37,790 nt of DNA from an uncultured Bacilli bacterium (GTDB lineage Bacteria > Bacillota_I > Bacilli_A > RF39 > UBA660): positions 1-37,790 of the forward strand of contig CANQNL010000005.1 of assembly GCA_947625215.1 (NCBI GenBank), read 5' to 3'. Below the pieces are notes generated by a model that was given only the letters and a program-made list of their open reading frames with translations, did not search any database and had not been told where the DNA came from. Shown here piece after piece: positions 7,510-16,863 of the stretch. The position numbers and the translations under genes were made by a program. Positions within the stretch are counted from its first letter, which is position 1; each line of letters starts with the position of its first letter.

Positions 7510-9711
7510 ATGCCAAAAAATAAAAAAAGAAAAACAACTGAGAAGAAAAACGCCTCATATAGTGTGGAAATAAAAGGAATAATTTTAATATTAATTGCTA
7601 TTATTGGCTGCTGTCCATTTGGAATAGTCGCTGATATTATTAGAGGTTTTGCGGGATTCTTAGTAGGAGTTTGGTATACACCACTATTACTAATAGTAGG
7701 TGGTATTGGAATATATATGATGGTTAAAAGAGAACTCCCTGATTTTTTAACCTCTAAATGGATTGGCTTTTATATTTTAACTTTAGGAATTTTAATTTTA
7801 TCACATACTGGATACATTGCCAGTTTAAGCAAACACGGTATTGAAGGTTTTGATGTTATTTCCGAAACTATTAATAACCTAATGGGCTTTGTTAATAACT
7901 CAGTAGATCTTCAGGGTGGCGGAATTATCGGAGCAATATTTGCCGTAATCTTTGTTCTTGCCCTTACTTTAACAGGTACTAGAGTCGTATGTTTTGCGCT
8001 TATTATTTGCGGAATAATTATGTTTACTGGAGTATCAATATATGATGCTATTAAATGGATTAAAGAAAAAGCAAATATGGCTAAAGAAGCAGGAGCAAAT
8101 TTAAGACATCGAAATGATGAAGAAAATGAGGAAAATGAAGAAGGAACAAGTGAAGAAGAGCCTGAAGATAATAAAATTGTTATTTCTTCAATTGAAGATT
8201 TAACTTCAAATAATCCTTATGTAAAAGAAACTGAAACTGAAGAAATGCCCGTGTCTTCAAAAGGGTATGTTTTACCAACGATAAATTTACTTGCAAGACC
8301 TAAAAAAATAAACAATAAAGCCAATGAAGAGGCTATAAAACAAAATGTTAAAGATATTGAACGAGTTTTAGTAAATTTTGGCATTGAAGGAAAAGTTGTT
8401 GCCGTAAATATCGGGCCTTCAGTAACCCAATATGAACTTGAAATGAAATCTGGAACAAAAGTTAGCAGAATAACTGGAATTCATAGAGAAATGGCCTTAG
8501 AATTAGGCGCTAAAGAAGTCCGTATTCAGGCACCAATTCCAGGTAAGAAAACAGTTGGTATTGAACTACCTAATAAAGTTACTACACCAGTTATGGTAAG
8601 AGAAATCTTAGAAATGATACCAGAAGATAAAAAAGATAATAAATTATTAGTTACTTTAGGTAAAGACATAATGGGTAAACCTAGATTTTGTGAAATTGAT
8701 AAAACGCCACATATGTTAGTAGCCGGAAGCACGGGAAGTGGTAAATCAGTATGTATCAATAGTATGTTAGTTTCAATATTAATGCGTGCTAAACCAGATG
8801 AAGTTAGATTAGTTTTAGTTGACCCTAAAAAAGTTGAACTATCAATGTATAATGGAATTCCGCATTTACTTACGCCAGTTGTAACTGATCCTAAAAAAGC
8901 TAACATTGTCCTTCAAAAAATTGTTCAAATAATGGAAGATAGATATGAGACATTTAGTGAAAGTGGAACTAAAAATATTAAAGGCTATAATAAATATATC
9001 GATAAACAAAATGCTAAAAGAGCTGAAGATGATCAGCTTAAGCATATGGAATATATTGTAGTAGTTATTGATGAGCTTGCCGATTTAATGCTAGTTGCTG
9101 CTAAAGAAGTTGAAGATTCAATTATGCGAATTACCCAAATGGCTAGAGCGGCTGGAATACATTTAATTGTGGCTACACAAAGACCAAGTACTGATGTTAT
9201 TACTGGAGTAGTTAAAGCTAATATTCCAACGAGATTATCATTTGCTGTTTCAAGTAGTATTGATTCAAGAACGATTTTGGATATGAGTGGTGCTGAAAAA
9301 TTACTTGGTAAAGGTGATATGTTATTTTTACCACAAGGTGAAAACACTCCAATTAGAATTCAAGGAACTTTTATCGATGATGATGAAATTAAAAATGTCG
9401 CTGAATATACCATTAAACAGCAAAAAGCTCGTTATGATACTAGTTTAGAAATATCTAATGAGGATAAAGGGGCTACAACTATGACAGAAAATAAGGATGA
9501 TTATGAAGAACCTTTATATAACGAAATTGTTGAATTTATAGTAAATCAAGGTAAAGCCAGCGCATCTTTATTACAAAGAAGATTTAGACTTGGATATAAT
9601 AGGGCTGCAAGATGCATAGACTTATTAGAAGAACGCGGTATAATTGGTCCATCAAACGGATCTAAACCAAGAGAAGTATTAGTAAAATTAAAAGATTCTG
9701 AAGAAGAATAG
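7510..9711 (+). CDS. ftsK: DNA translocase FtsK/SpoIIIE
   Basis: 733 residues from ATG 7510; the ATG at 7495 overlaps the GGAGG ribosome-binding site and is rejected. About four membrane helices lie within residues 20-180, then an acidic linker (EENEENEEGTSEEEPED). The motor has the alpha/beta region VAVNIGPSVTQYELEM, Walker A AGSTGSGKS (about 405-413), LRLVLVDPKKVE, Walker B YIVVVIDELADLM and ATQRPSTDVITGVVKANIP. A C-terminal winged-helix gamma domain (SASLLQRRFRLGYNRAARCIDLLEERGIIG) reads orientation sequences in DNA. It is a septum-located hexameric pump that clears chromosome from division or prespore septa. The next gene starts 9 bases after it, so the two are probably co-transcribed. 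Confidence 0.95.
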   Translation: MPKNKKRKTTEKKNASYSVEIKGIILILIAIIGCCPFGIVADIIRGFAGFLVGVWYTPLLLIVGGIGIYMMVKRELPDFLTSKWIGFYILTLGILILSHTGYIASLSKHGIEGFDVISETINNLMGFVNNSVDLQGGGIIGAIFAVIFVLALTLTGTRVVCFALIICGIIMFTGVSIYDAIKWIKEKANMAKEAGANLRHRNDEENEENEEGTSEEEPEDNKIVISSIEDLTSNNPYVKETETEEMPVSSKGYVLPTINLLARPKKINNKANEEAIKQNVKDIERVLVNFGIEGKVVAVNIGPSVTQYELEMKSGTKVSRITGIHREMALELGAKEVRIQAPIPGKKTVGIELPNKVTTPVMVREILEMIPEDKKDNKLLVTLGKDIMGKPRFCEIDKTPHMLVAGSTGSGKSVCINSMLVSILMRAKPDEVRLVLVDPKKVELSMYNGIPHLLTPVVTDPKKANIVLQKIVQIMEDRYETFSESGTKNIKGYNKYIDKQNAKRAEDDQLKHMEYIVVVIDELADLMLVAAKEVEDSIMRITQMARAAGIHLIVATQRPSTDVITGVVKANIPTRLSFAVSSSIDSRTILDMSGAEKLLGKGDMLFLPQGENTPIRIQGTFIDDDEIKNVAEYTIKQQKARYDTSLEISNEDKGATTMTENKDDYEEPLYNEIVEFIVNQGKASASLLQRRFRLGYNRAARCIDLLEERGIIGPSNGSKPREVLVKLKDSEEE

Positions 9712-9720
9712 AGGCGTATT

Positions 9721-10434
9721 ATGAAAAAAATTTTGACTGGAGAACCAACATCACTTAGTATATTTGTTAATTTTATGTTACTTGTAGTAGCTATATTTGC
9801 TTATGTGTTTGTCGATAAATATTTGACGGCTACGGCTAATGAAAAAATTGATTTAATCGAAGAAAAATCAGAAGGTAATTTATCAGAAAAAGATGCCATA
9901 AATATTGCTACTGAGAAATATTATATTGCCGAAGCTACAATTACTAATACTAAAGCTGATATTGATAAATTATATGATCAACTTAAGGTTAATGATGTTA
10001 CTTTAACTGATGAATCCTTAATTACTGGATTAAATAATTTAGGTGGAAAAACTTTCACCACTGATATGACGGCTCAAGCTATCAATAATTATAGTGAAGC
10101 GATAACTGATAATTTTACTGAAAATTTTATTAATAATCATATAATGTATCCAAACGGTTTTATAGGAAAGCTCAATGAAGATTATTATATAATAAGAGAT
10201 AAAACAGATAATTATCGCTTTAAGGAAGTTGAAATAAAACTAGTTAGTATGGAAGAAAACCTTATGACCTTTACGGCGACTAATACCAATTATGCACCTA
10301 GTTGTTTAAATGCCGATAGTGCTGCTCCAAAGGCCACTTGTACTAGTACTGAACTAGGTGAAGAACGAACATTCAAATTAGTTAAAGAAGATAAAAAATG
10401 GAAAATTTCCGAAATGGCTGTTAAAAGCTCATAA
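9721..10434 (+). CDS. membrane-anchored extracytoplasmic protein, 237 aa
   Basis: GAGGCG precedes the ATG, 9 bases after ftsK. Residues about 12-32 form one uncleaved-looking anchor (LSIFVNFMLLVVAIFAYVFV); the rest is soluble and rich in Asn/Thr/Asp, with a Cys pair near residues 198-209 (SCLNADSAAPKATC) that could form a disulphide outside the cell. The end WKISEMAV resembles the last strand of SnoaL/NTF2-like or DUF4878-type domains, which I note only as a possibility. No family assigned. Its position suggests co-expression with the translocase. Confidence 0.65.
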   Translation: MKKILTGEPTSLSIFVNFMLLVVAIFAYVFVDKYLTATANEKIDLIEEKSEGNLSEKDAINIATEKYYIAEATITNTKADIDKLYDQLKVNDVTLTDESLITGLNNLGGKTFTTDMTAQAINNYSEAITDNFTENFINNHIMYPNGFIGKLNEDYYIIRDKTDNYRFKEVEIKLVSMEENLMTFTATNTNYAPSCLNADSAAPKATCTSTELGEERTFKLVKEDKKWKISEMAVKSS

Positions 10435-10458
10435 ATCACTTTAAATAGTGATTTTTTC
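10433..10458 (+). terminator. terminator of the ftsK unit
   Basis: AAATCACT and AGTGATTT form an 8-bp stem followed by T's; it overlaps the stop codon. Confidence 0.75.
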
Positions 10459-10490
10459 TTTAGATTTTATACGTTTGTTGACAAAATCGT

Positions 10491-10519
10491 TTGCGTATAA
10501 ATGTTTTTTTTGGTAAAAT
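10491..10519 (+). promoter_or_regulatory. promoter of parE-parC
   Basis: TTGCGT, 17-base spacer, TAAAAT, then AAGGTGATT before the parE ATG. A TTGACA at 10478-10483 lies just upstream but has no -10 at proper spacing. Confidence 0.5.
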
Positions 10520-10535
10520 CAAATAAGGTGATTAT

Positions 10536-12446
10536 ATGGTAAAATATGATGAAAGCTCAATTAAAATATTAGAAGGACTAGATGCCGTTAGAAAAAGGCC
10601 TGGAATGTATATTGGATCAACCGATAAAAGGGGCCTTCATCATTTAGTATGGGAAATTGTCGATAATAGTATTGATGAAGTAATTAATGGTTATGGAAAT
10701 AAAATTAAAGTAATAATCCATAGCGATGGTAGTGTTTCCGTAGAAGACTTTGGTAGAGGAGTTCCTGTAGGAACGCATGCTAGCGGTAAATCAACACCAG
10801 AAGTAATTTATACCGTTCTTCACGCTGGAGGTAAATTCGAAACCTCAGGTTATAAAGTATCAGGTGGACTTCACGGAGTTGGTGGTAGTGTAGTTAATGC
10901 TTTATCAAAATGGATGGAAGTAACTATTAAAAGAGATGGCTATGAACATTTTATCAGATTTGAAAATGGTGGACATACAGCTATTCCGCTTAAAAAGATA
11001 GGTACAACTAATAGAACTGGTACTAAAGTTCATTTTATGCCAGATGACACTATTTTTACGACAACAACTTTTTCATTTACAACCATTTGTGAAAGAATGC
11101 AGGAAAGTGCTTTTTTATTAAAAGATTTAACTGTTGAAGTTATTGATGAAGCAGATAATAAAGAAGAACTATATCATTATGAAAAAGGTTTAAACTCTTT
11201 TGTTTCATATTTAAATGAAGATAAAAAAGGTCTTCATAATGTTATCGATTTTGAAGGAATGAAAGAAGGCATTAATGTCGAAGTGGCGTTTCAATATACA
11301 GATACTTATTCTGAAAATATTGTTTCTTTTGTAAATAATGTTAAAACCTCTGATGGTGGAACCCACGAAGTTGGACTTAAAACGGCTTTTACGAGAGTCT
11401 TTAATGATTATGCTAGAACTAATGGCCATTTAAAAGCTAAAGATAAAAATCTCGAAGGCCCTGATACAAGAGAAGGCCTTACGGCGATTATAAGTCTGCA
11501 AATACCCGAAAAACTTTTACAATTTGAAGGTCAAACTAAAGGTAAACTTGGTTCTCCCATTGCTCGTACTGTAGTTGAAAATATTGTTACTGAAAAATTA
11601 CAATTTTTCTTAGAAGAAAACAATGAAGCAGCTACTAAAATAATTGAAAAAATGGTTAAATCCAAACAAGTTAGAGAAGCCGCTAGAAAAGCTAGAGATG
11701 AGGCTAGAAACGGTAAAGGAAAAGGGAAAAAAGAAAAGAGTATTAGTGATAAATTTACTCCTGCCCAAAGTAAAGATAAAGACCGTAATGAACTATTCTT
11801 AGTCGAAGGTGATTCAGCCGGCGGTTCAGCAAAACAAGGTAGAGATCGTAAATTTCAAGCAATACTTCCACTTAGAGGTAAAGTTATCAATACGGAAAAA
11901 GCGTCTCTTACTGATGTCCTTGCTAATAATGAAATTAATACAATGATACAAACGATAGGTGCAGGTATTGGTACTGATTTTGAAATAAAAGACTGTAATT
12001 ATGATAAAGTTATCATTATGACTGATGCTGATGATGATGGAGCCCATATACAAATATTACTTCTTACCTTTTTCTATCGTTATATGAAACCGCTTATTGA
12101 AAATGGCCATTTATTTATTGCTATGCCACCATTATATGCCCTTAAAAATGGCAATAAAATATATGGATATGCTTGGGATGATAAAGAGGCTGATGAGATA
12201 AGAAGCAAAAATAAGGTAAAACTTGAAAAACAAAGATATAAAGGTTTAGGTGAAATGAATGCTGAACAGCTATGGGAAACAACTATGGATCCAAACAAAC
12301 GAAGCTTAATAAAAGTAAATCTAACTGATGCTTCACTAGCTGAAAAACGCGTAAGTGTTTTAATGGGCGATAGTGTAGAACCTCGTAAAGAGTGGATTGA
12401 GGAAAATGTTGAATTTACCCTTGAAGATAATTATGAGAGTTGGTAG
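10536..12446 (+). CDS. parE: DNA topoisomerase IV subunit B
   Basis: 636 residues. The GHKL ATPase domain shows EIVDNSIDEV, the G-rich lid KVSGGLHGVGGSVVNAL and the QTKGKLG switch loop; the TOPRIM domain shows LFLVEGDSAGGSAKQGRD and MTDADDDGAHI, and the tail has RYKGLGEMNAEQLWETTMDP. Choice of ParE over GyrB rests on LPLRGKVINTEKA, the region INTMIQTIGAGIG, IQILLLTFFYRYMKPLIE and the immediate parC partner. It forms the ATP-driven half of ParC2E2, which unlinks replicated chromosomes. parC starts 5 bases after the stop, so the two are co-translated. Quinolones and coumarins target this enzyme family. Confidence 0.93.
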   Translation: MVKYDESSIKILEGLDAVRKRPGMYIGSTDKRGLHHLVWEIVDNSIDEVINGYGNKIKVIIHSDGSVSVEDFGRGVPVGTHASGKSTPEVIYTVLHAGGKFETSGYKVSGGLHGVGGSVVNALSKWMEVTIKRDGYEHFIRFENGGHTAIPLKKIGTTNRTGTKVHFMPDDTIFTTTTFSFTTICERMQESAFLLKDLTVEVIDEADNKEELYHYEKGLNSFVSYLNEDKKGLHNVIDFEGMKEGINVEVAFQYTDTYSENIVSFVNNVKTSDGGTHEVGLKTAFTRVFNDYARTNGHLKAKDKNLEGPDTREGLTAIISLQIPEKLLQFEGQTKGKLGSPIARTVVENIVTEKLQFFLEENNEAATKIIEKMVKSKQVREAARKARDEARNGKGKGKKEKSISDKFTPAQSKDKDRNELFLVEGDSAGGSAKQGRDRKFQAILPLRGKVINTEKASLTDVLANNEINTMIQTIGAGIGTDFEIKDCNYDKVIIMTDADDDGAHIQILLLTFFYRYMKPLIENGHLFIAMPPLYALKNGNKIYGYAWDDKEADEIRSKNKVKLEKQRYKGLGEMNAEQLWETTMDPNKRSLIKVNLTDASLAEKRVSVLMGDSVEPRKEWIEENVEFTLEDNYESW

Positions 12447-12451
12447 ATAAT

Positions 12452-14941
12452 ATGGATAGTATAAGTAAAAAAATATATGATTATTCTTTAGAAGATATTA
12501 TGGGTGATAGTTTTGGAAGATATGCTAAGACTATTATTCAGGATAGAGCTTTACCTGATGTTAGAGATGGTCTAAAGCCCGTTCAAAGAAGAATATTATA
12601 TGCAATGTATAAAGATGGAAATACTCACGATAAACCAACTAAAAAATCAGCTAAAGCTGTTGGTAATATTATGGGTTACTACCATCCACACGGAGATTCT
12701 AGTATTTATGATGCTTTAGTTAGAATGAGCCAGTGGTGGAAAAACAATTTATGTTATGTTGAAATGCAAGGTAATAATGGTTCAATGGACGGCGATGGGG
12801 CAGCAGCAATGCGTTATACTGAAGCTAGACTTTCAAAAGTAGCTTTTGAACTTTTAAAAGATATAAATAAAGAAACCGTACTTATGAGCTGGAACTATGA
12901 TGATACTTTGCTTGAACCAACTGTTCTTCCGGCTAGATTTCCAAACCTTTTAGTTAATGGTGCAACCGGTATTTCGGCTGGTTATGCGACGAATATTCCA
13001 CCACATAATTTAGGTGAAATAATTGATGCTACAATAAAAAGAATTGATAGTCCTAATTGTCATTTAGATACAATTTTAGATATTGTTAAAGGGCCTGATT
13101 TTCCTACTGGTGGAGTAGCAGAAGGGTTAAAAGGTATAAGAGAAGCTTTTACTACTGGTAAGGGGAAAGTAAATATTAGGTGTAAATACGAAATAGTTGG
13201 TCCTAAAAATAAAAGGCAAATAATTATTTCAGAAATACCTTATGAAGTAAATAAAGCTAGTTTAGTTAAAAAAATCGATGATATAAGAATAGATAAAAAA
13301 GTCGAAGGTATTGCCGAAGTAAGGGATGAATCAGATAGAAATGGCTTGCAAATTGCTATTGATTTAAAAAAGAATGCTGATGAAGAACTTATAATTAATT
13401 ACTTACTTAAAAATACTGATATGATGATTTCTTATAATTATAATATGGTAGCTATTGTAAATCGTAGACCAGTAATTTTAGGAATATTAGAAATACTAGA
13501 TGCTTATATTTCCCATCAAAAAGAGGTTATTACTAAAAGAACTGAATTTGATTTAAAAAGAGATAAAGCCAGAATGCATATAATTGAAGGTTTAATCAAA
13601 GCTTTATCAATTTTAGATGAGGTTATTAAAGTAATTAGAGCATCAAAAAATAAGGCGGATGCTATTGAAAACTTGCAAACTGAATTTGAGTTTACAAAAC
13701 TTCAAGCTGATGCCATTGTAACACTTCAGCTTTACAAATTAACAAATACTGATGTGACTGAACTTGAAAATGAATTTGAAGAATTGAGAAAGCAAATTGC
13801 CATATGGGAACAAATTTTAGCTAATGAGGAAGCTTTAAAACACGTTATGAAAACAGAACTTAAATTAGTTAAAAAAGAATATGCAACTCCAAGAAAAACT
13901 GAAATTAAAGATGAAGTTACTGAAATTAAAATTGATAATACAGCTTTAATTCCAAAAGAAGATTGTATGGTTATTGTTACTAAAGATGGATATGTAAAAC
14001 GAGTTTCAACCAGAAGCTATGCGGCTGCTAGTGATGAAGAAACTGGTTTAAAAGAAAAAGATTATGTTTTAAATATTTATGAAGCAAATACAATGGATAC
14101 TTTAATTTTATTTACTTCACTAGGAAATTTCTTATATATTCCAGTACACGAACTACCTGATTTAAAATGGAAAGACTTAGGTAAACACGTTAGTAATATT
14201 ATTAAGATTAGTTCAAATGAAAATATCATAGCTTCTTATTTAACCAATGATTTTAACGATAAAATAAACTTTGTTAGTTTTACTAAAAATGGAATGGTAA
14301 AACAAACAAGTTTAGCCGAATTTAAAATTCAAAGATATTCTAAACCAATATGTTTAATGAAGCTTAAAGATAATGATGAAGTTATCAGTACTGAGGTATC
14401 ATCAAACGAAGTATTTATTACAACTAAAAATGGTTATGGTTTAAGATATATGACAAACGAAATTCCCCTTACGGGTCTAAGAGGTAGCGGGGTTAAAGCC
14501 ATAACGCTAAAAGCCGATGAGGTAATTAGTGGTCATAGTTTTAAAAAGGCCCATTATCTTACTATTATAACTGATAAAAATACAGCTAAAAGAATAAAAT
14601 TAGAAGAATTTGAAATTACTTCTAGAGCTAGAAAAGGAGTTTTAGTTGTTAGAGATGTTAAAACTAATCCTTATCATATAATTAATAGTTTCATTATTAA
14701 AAATAAAGTTGAATTAGGAATTGTTACTGATGAAACGGATTATTTAAAAGTGACTGAACTTCCAATTTGTGACCGCTATCAAACGGGAACTTCAATTAGT
14801 AAAAAACAAATAGAAAAATCATTTGTTAAAGCAAATATTACGGCTGAAGAAGAACCAGAGGAAATCGATGTATCTTTAGATAAAGTAGATGAACAGATGA
14901 TGACTATTGATGATTTTTTAGATGACATAAAGATAGATTAA
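12452..14941 (+). CDS. parC: DNA topoisomerase IV subunit A
   Basis: 829 residues from ATG 12452; an in-frame TTG at 12440 overlaps parE and has no better ribosome site. The breakage-reunion domain has RALPDVRDGLKPVQRRILYAM, HPHGDSSIYDALVRMSQ and the catalytic Tyr122 in MRYTEARLSK. The C-terminal beta-pinwheel blades (VIVTKDGYVKRVS; FVSFTKNGMVKQTS; FITTKNGYGLRY; TIITDKNTAKRI) lack an obvious GyrA-box, as expected for ParC. In the quinolone-determining loop the two Ser (83, 84) are kept, while the usual acidic Glu four residues on is Asp87. A terminator overlaps the stop. Confidence 0.93.
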   Translation: MDSISKKIYDYSLEDIMGDSFGRYAKTIIQDRALPDVRDGLKPVQRRILYAMYKDGNTHDKPTKKSAKAVGNIMGYYHPHGDSSIYDALVRMSQWWKNNLCYVEMQGNNGSMDGDGAAAMRYTEARLSKVAFELLKDINKETVLMSWNYDDTLLEPTVLPARFPNLLVNGATGISAGYATNIPPHNLGEIIDATIKRIDSPNCHLDTILDIVKGPDFPTGGVAEGLKGIREAFTTGKGKVNIRCKYEIVGPKNKRQIIISEIPYEVNKASLVKKIDDIRIDKKVEGIAEVRDESDRNGLQIAIDLKKNADEELIINYLLKNTDMMISYNYNMVAIVNRRPVILGILEILDAYISHQKEVITKRTEFDLKRDKARMHIIEGLIKALSILDEVIKVIRASKNKADAIENLQTEFEFTKLQADAIVTLQLYKLTNTDVTELENEFEELRKQIAIWEQILANEEALKHVMKTELKLVKKEYATPRKTEIKDEVTEIKIDNTALIPKEDCMVIVTKDGYVKRVSTRSYAAASDEETGLKEKDYVLNIYEANTMDTLILFTSLGNFLYIPVHELPDLKWKDLGKHVSNIIKISSNENIIASYLTNDFNDKINFVSFTKNGMVKQTSLAEFKIQRYSKPICLMKLKDNDEVISTEVSSNEVFITTKNGYGLRYMTNEIPLTGLRGSGVKAITLKADEVISGHSFKKAHYLTIITDKNTAKRIKLEEFEITSRARKGVLVVRDVKTNPYHIINSFIIKNKVELGIVTDETDYLKVTELPICDRYQTGTSISKKQIEKSFVKANITAEEEPEEIDVSLDKVDEQMMTIDDFLDDIKID

Positions 14942-14955
14942 TTCTATCTTTTTTC
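14929..14955 (+). terminator. terminator of parE-parC
   Basis: AAGATAGA and TCTATCTT (8 bp) with a T6 run; overlaps the parC stop codon. The stem arms are identical to the terminator at 15580-15603. Confidence 0.75.
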
Positions 14956-14989
14956 TTAAAATAATGATACAATACCATTAGGTGATAGT

Positions 14990-15586
14990 ATGGAAAATTG
15001 TAAAGATGATAAAAATACATTTAATAAAGATCCTAAGAAATGTTTAGATGAAGTAATCAAAAAAATTAATGATCAGACCCAAAAAGAGGAAGAGATCGTT
15101 TCCAATAGTATATATATTAATTGGCTTGAATCTTTTACAGAAAAGTATCCAACATTTATAAGCGATGGCAAGTTTTATAGTGATGAATTTACAAAGGATG
15201 AAGATGTAAATATAGATAATTTAAAATATTTTTTCTACGGAATTGATAATTATGCTAGAAAAAATTATATTTGTCCATTACAATCTAACGATTATAGTTA
15301 TTATTATAATATAAAAGCAAATAATAAAGGCTATGAAATTGGAGTTTTAATTGGGCAGGGCTCAAAATATTACTGTAAGTGCGTTAAAATAGATGAAAAA
15401 CTAAATTTTATTGATTTTAACGATATAATAAATAGTAAGAGAAACTTAGATAGCGAAGATATTGATAAATATTTAGAAGATATTGCTTATAAAGTTCTTG
15501 AATTAAATAAAAAAGGGATACCATTAAAAGATATCTTTGAGAGTACCTATAATATTACTATGCAAACAAAAAAACTTACAAGATAG
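14990..15586 (+). CDS. hypothetical protein, 198 aa
   Basis: AGGTGATAGT precedes the ATG. Soluble, without signal peptide: a Lys/Asp-rich N-terminus (residues 1-40, predicted helical), a central Tyr/Asn-rich beta-like segment (SNDYSYYYNIKANNKGYEIGVLIGQGSKYYCKCVKI) and a helical end (DSEDIDKYLEDIAYKVLELNKK). Four Cys are scattered and do not form an obvious metal motif. Family not recognised. It sits alone between two terminators. Confidence 0.65.
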   Translation: MENCKDDKNTFNKDPKKCLDEVIKKINDQTQKEEEIVSNSIYINWLESFTEKYPTFISDGKFYSDEFTKDEDVNIDNLKYFFYGIDNYARKNYICPLQSNDYSYYYNIKANNKGYEIGVLIGQGSKYYCKCVKIDEKLNFIDFNDIINSKRNLDSEDIDKYLEDIAYKVLELNKKGIPLKDIFESTYNITMQTKKLTR

Positions 15587-15603
15587 ATTATTCTATCTTT
15601 TTT
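15580..15603 (+). terminator. terminator after the 198-aa gene
   Basis: AAGATAGA-TTAT-TCTATCTT followed by T6; overlaps the stop codon. Confidence 0.75.
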
Positions 15604-15649
15604 GTTATCGTTTATTAGGCAAATGAATATACTAAATTAGGTGAAGGTT

Positions 15650-15994
15650 ATGAATACAAAAGATAAATTTAAAGATTTTGTAAGGCAAAATCCTGTTTTG
15701 TTAAAACACGTAAAAGATGGTAATATGACCTGGCAAAAATTTTATGAGATTTATGATATTTATGGTGAAGATGAAAATGCTTGGAAAGAATATTTAACAG
15801 TAGCAGCTCCAGCCGCCGCCGCGACATCATTTGATTTTATGGGATTTATAAAAAGCCTCGATTTAGATAGTATTCAAAATGGTGTTAATAGTGTTCAAAG
15901 AGTACTAGGTTTACTTCAAGATATATCATCAAATAAAAAAGAAAATACTGAAACCAGAAGACCTAGACCACTTTATAAACATTTTGAAGATTAA
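15650..15994 (+). CDS. ylbD: YlbD-like putative spore coat protein
   Basis: 114 residues from ATG 15650; the GTG at 15641 is part of the AGGTGAAGG ribosome site. The N-terminus (FKDFVRQNPVLLKHVKDGNMTWQKFYE, then a GEDENAWKEY stretch) follows the YlbD_coat pattern: F-x-x-F-x-x-K-HP, a stretch of basic residues, TWQ-x-x-Y-E. The middle is Ala-rich and the C-terminus basic. It overlaps ylbE by one base (TAATG), and rsmD follows, reproducing the order of B. subtilis ylbD, ylbE, ylbH with ylbF and ylbG missing. In B. subtilis it is a coat-associated protein of unknown mechanism. Confidence 0.75.
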   Translation: MNTKDKFKDFVRQNPVLLKHVKDGNMTWQKFYEIYDIYGEDENAWKEYLTVAAPAAAATSFDFMGFIKSLDLDSIQNGVNSVQRVLGLLQDISSNKKENTETRRPRPLYKHFED

Positions 15995-16215
15995 TGAGTT
16001 TAGAACTACAATATAAAATAAAAGAAAATGAATACTATTTAAGGCATTTAAGACAAAATTCTAATTGGTATAAATTATTAAATAGAAATCCTAATAATTT
16101 TAAAGCCTTTGAAGATGAGGTTAAAGAAGTTTATAAATTAACTAAAGCTGATAAAATATCCAAAACCCTTACAACTATCGAAATGTTAGAAAAAGTACTA
16201 TCAACTTTAAGATAA
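15994..16215 (+). CDS. ylbE: YlbE-like protein
   Basis: 73 residues. YLRHLRQNSNWYKLLNRNPN is the YlbE-like signature (family: L-x-FLR-x-x-P-x-WYR-x-L-x-R-x-P), followed by a second helix ending ISKTLTTIEMLEKVLSTL. Its ATG shares the final A of the ylbD stop, so translation is coupled. Function unknown in any species; Bacilli-restricted as far as I know. Confidence 0.75.
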   Translation: MSLELQYKIKENEYYLRHLRQNSNWYKLLNRNPNNFKAFEDEVKEVYKLTKADKISKTLTTIEMLEKVLSTLR

Positions 16216-16243
16216 ATATGTTAAAATGTTTTTGGTGATTAAT

Positions 16244-16762
16244 ATGCGGGTTATAAGTGGAAAATATAAGGGAAGAAAACTACAAGGTTTTGATATTGAT
16301 GGAACCAGACCAACAATGGATAGAGTAAAAGAATCACTATTTGGAATGATTCAAAATAATATTCCAGATAGTGTATGTTTAGATTTATTTGCTGGAAGTG
16401 GAGCTTTAGGAATTGAAGCTTTAAGTATGGGCGCAAAAGAATGTTATTTTATTGATAATAATCCTGTGGCTATTAAAACTTTAAAAGAAAATACTTCTAG
16501 TATAAATGGTGCCATTATTATAAATACTGATTATAAAAAGTATTTAAAAGAAACTAAAAATAAATTTGATATTATTTTTTTAGACCCACCTTACCAAAAT
16601 AAACTTTTAAATAAAGCTCTTAAATTTATTGAAGAGTTTGACTTACTAAATGATAGCGGAATAGTAATATGTGAGTATGTTACAGAAAAACCTATAACTA
16701 CATTAACCTTAATTAAAGATAAAAAATATGGTACAAAATATATAAAAGTATATCAAAAGTAG
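16244..16762 (+). CDS. rsmD: 16S rRNA (guanine(966)-N(2))-methyltransferase
   Basis: 172 residues from ATG 16244, preceded by TTGGTGATT; the ATG at 16226 lies before that site and is rejected. Starts MRVISGKYKGRKL, has TRPTMDRVKESLF, the SAM-binding loop CLDLFAGSGALGIEALSMGA and the catalytic motif FLDPPY, all diagnostic of RsmD (YlbH). It methylates G966 of the small-subunit rRNA. In many Bacilli coaD follows, but here a terminator and the exporter cassette follow instead. Confidence 0.92.
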   Translation: MRVISGKYKGRKLQGFDIDGTRPTMDRVKESLFGMIQNNIPDSVCLDLFAGSGALGIEALSMGAKECYFIDNNPVAIKTLKENTSSINGAIIINTDYKKYLKETKNKFDIIFLDPPYQNKLLNKALKFIEEFDLLNDSGIVICEYVTEKPITTLTLIKDKKYGTKYIKVYQK

Positions 16763-16784
16763 CTCTAAATGAGCTATTTTTTTT
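16760..16784 (+). terminator. terminator of ylbD-ylbE-rsmD
   Basis: TAGCTC-TAAAT-GAGCTA followed by eight T's, overlapping the rsmD stop. Confidence 0.75.
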
Positions 16785-16810
16785 AGAAAAAATATTAAAA
16801 AAAATAAATA

Positions 16811-16850
16811 AAAAAAAGGAAACCCAGGTATAAACGAAGTATGATAATAA
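16811..16850 (+). promoter_or_regulatory. unusual promoter-like motif of the exporter/peptide operon
   Basis: A-tract, GGAAAC, then TAAACGAAGTATGATAAT, ending just before ATAGGGAGG. It matches 1641-1680 in about 29 of 40 positions with no gaps. GATAAT could serve as a -10 but no -35 lies at 16-18 bases, so an activator or alternative sigma factor may be needed. Confidence 0.4.
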
Positions 16851-16863
16851 TAGGGAGGTAAAA

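Noticed and set aside
8526-9347. Minus-strand open frames inside ftsK
   Set aside because: Antisense shadows of the motor domain with no ribosome site.
10536-14941. gyrB/gyrA in place of parE/parC
   Set aside because: TOPRIM and C-terminal motifs fit ParE, and the second subunit has no obvious GyrA-box.
16831-16845. ACGAAGTAT as a competence CIN-box
   Set aside because: The CIN-box is TACGAATA; the match is too poor and no competence genes are near.
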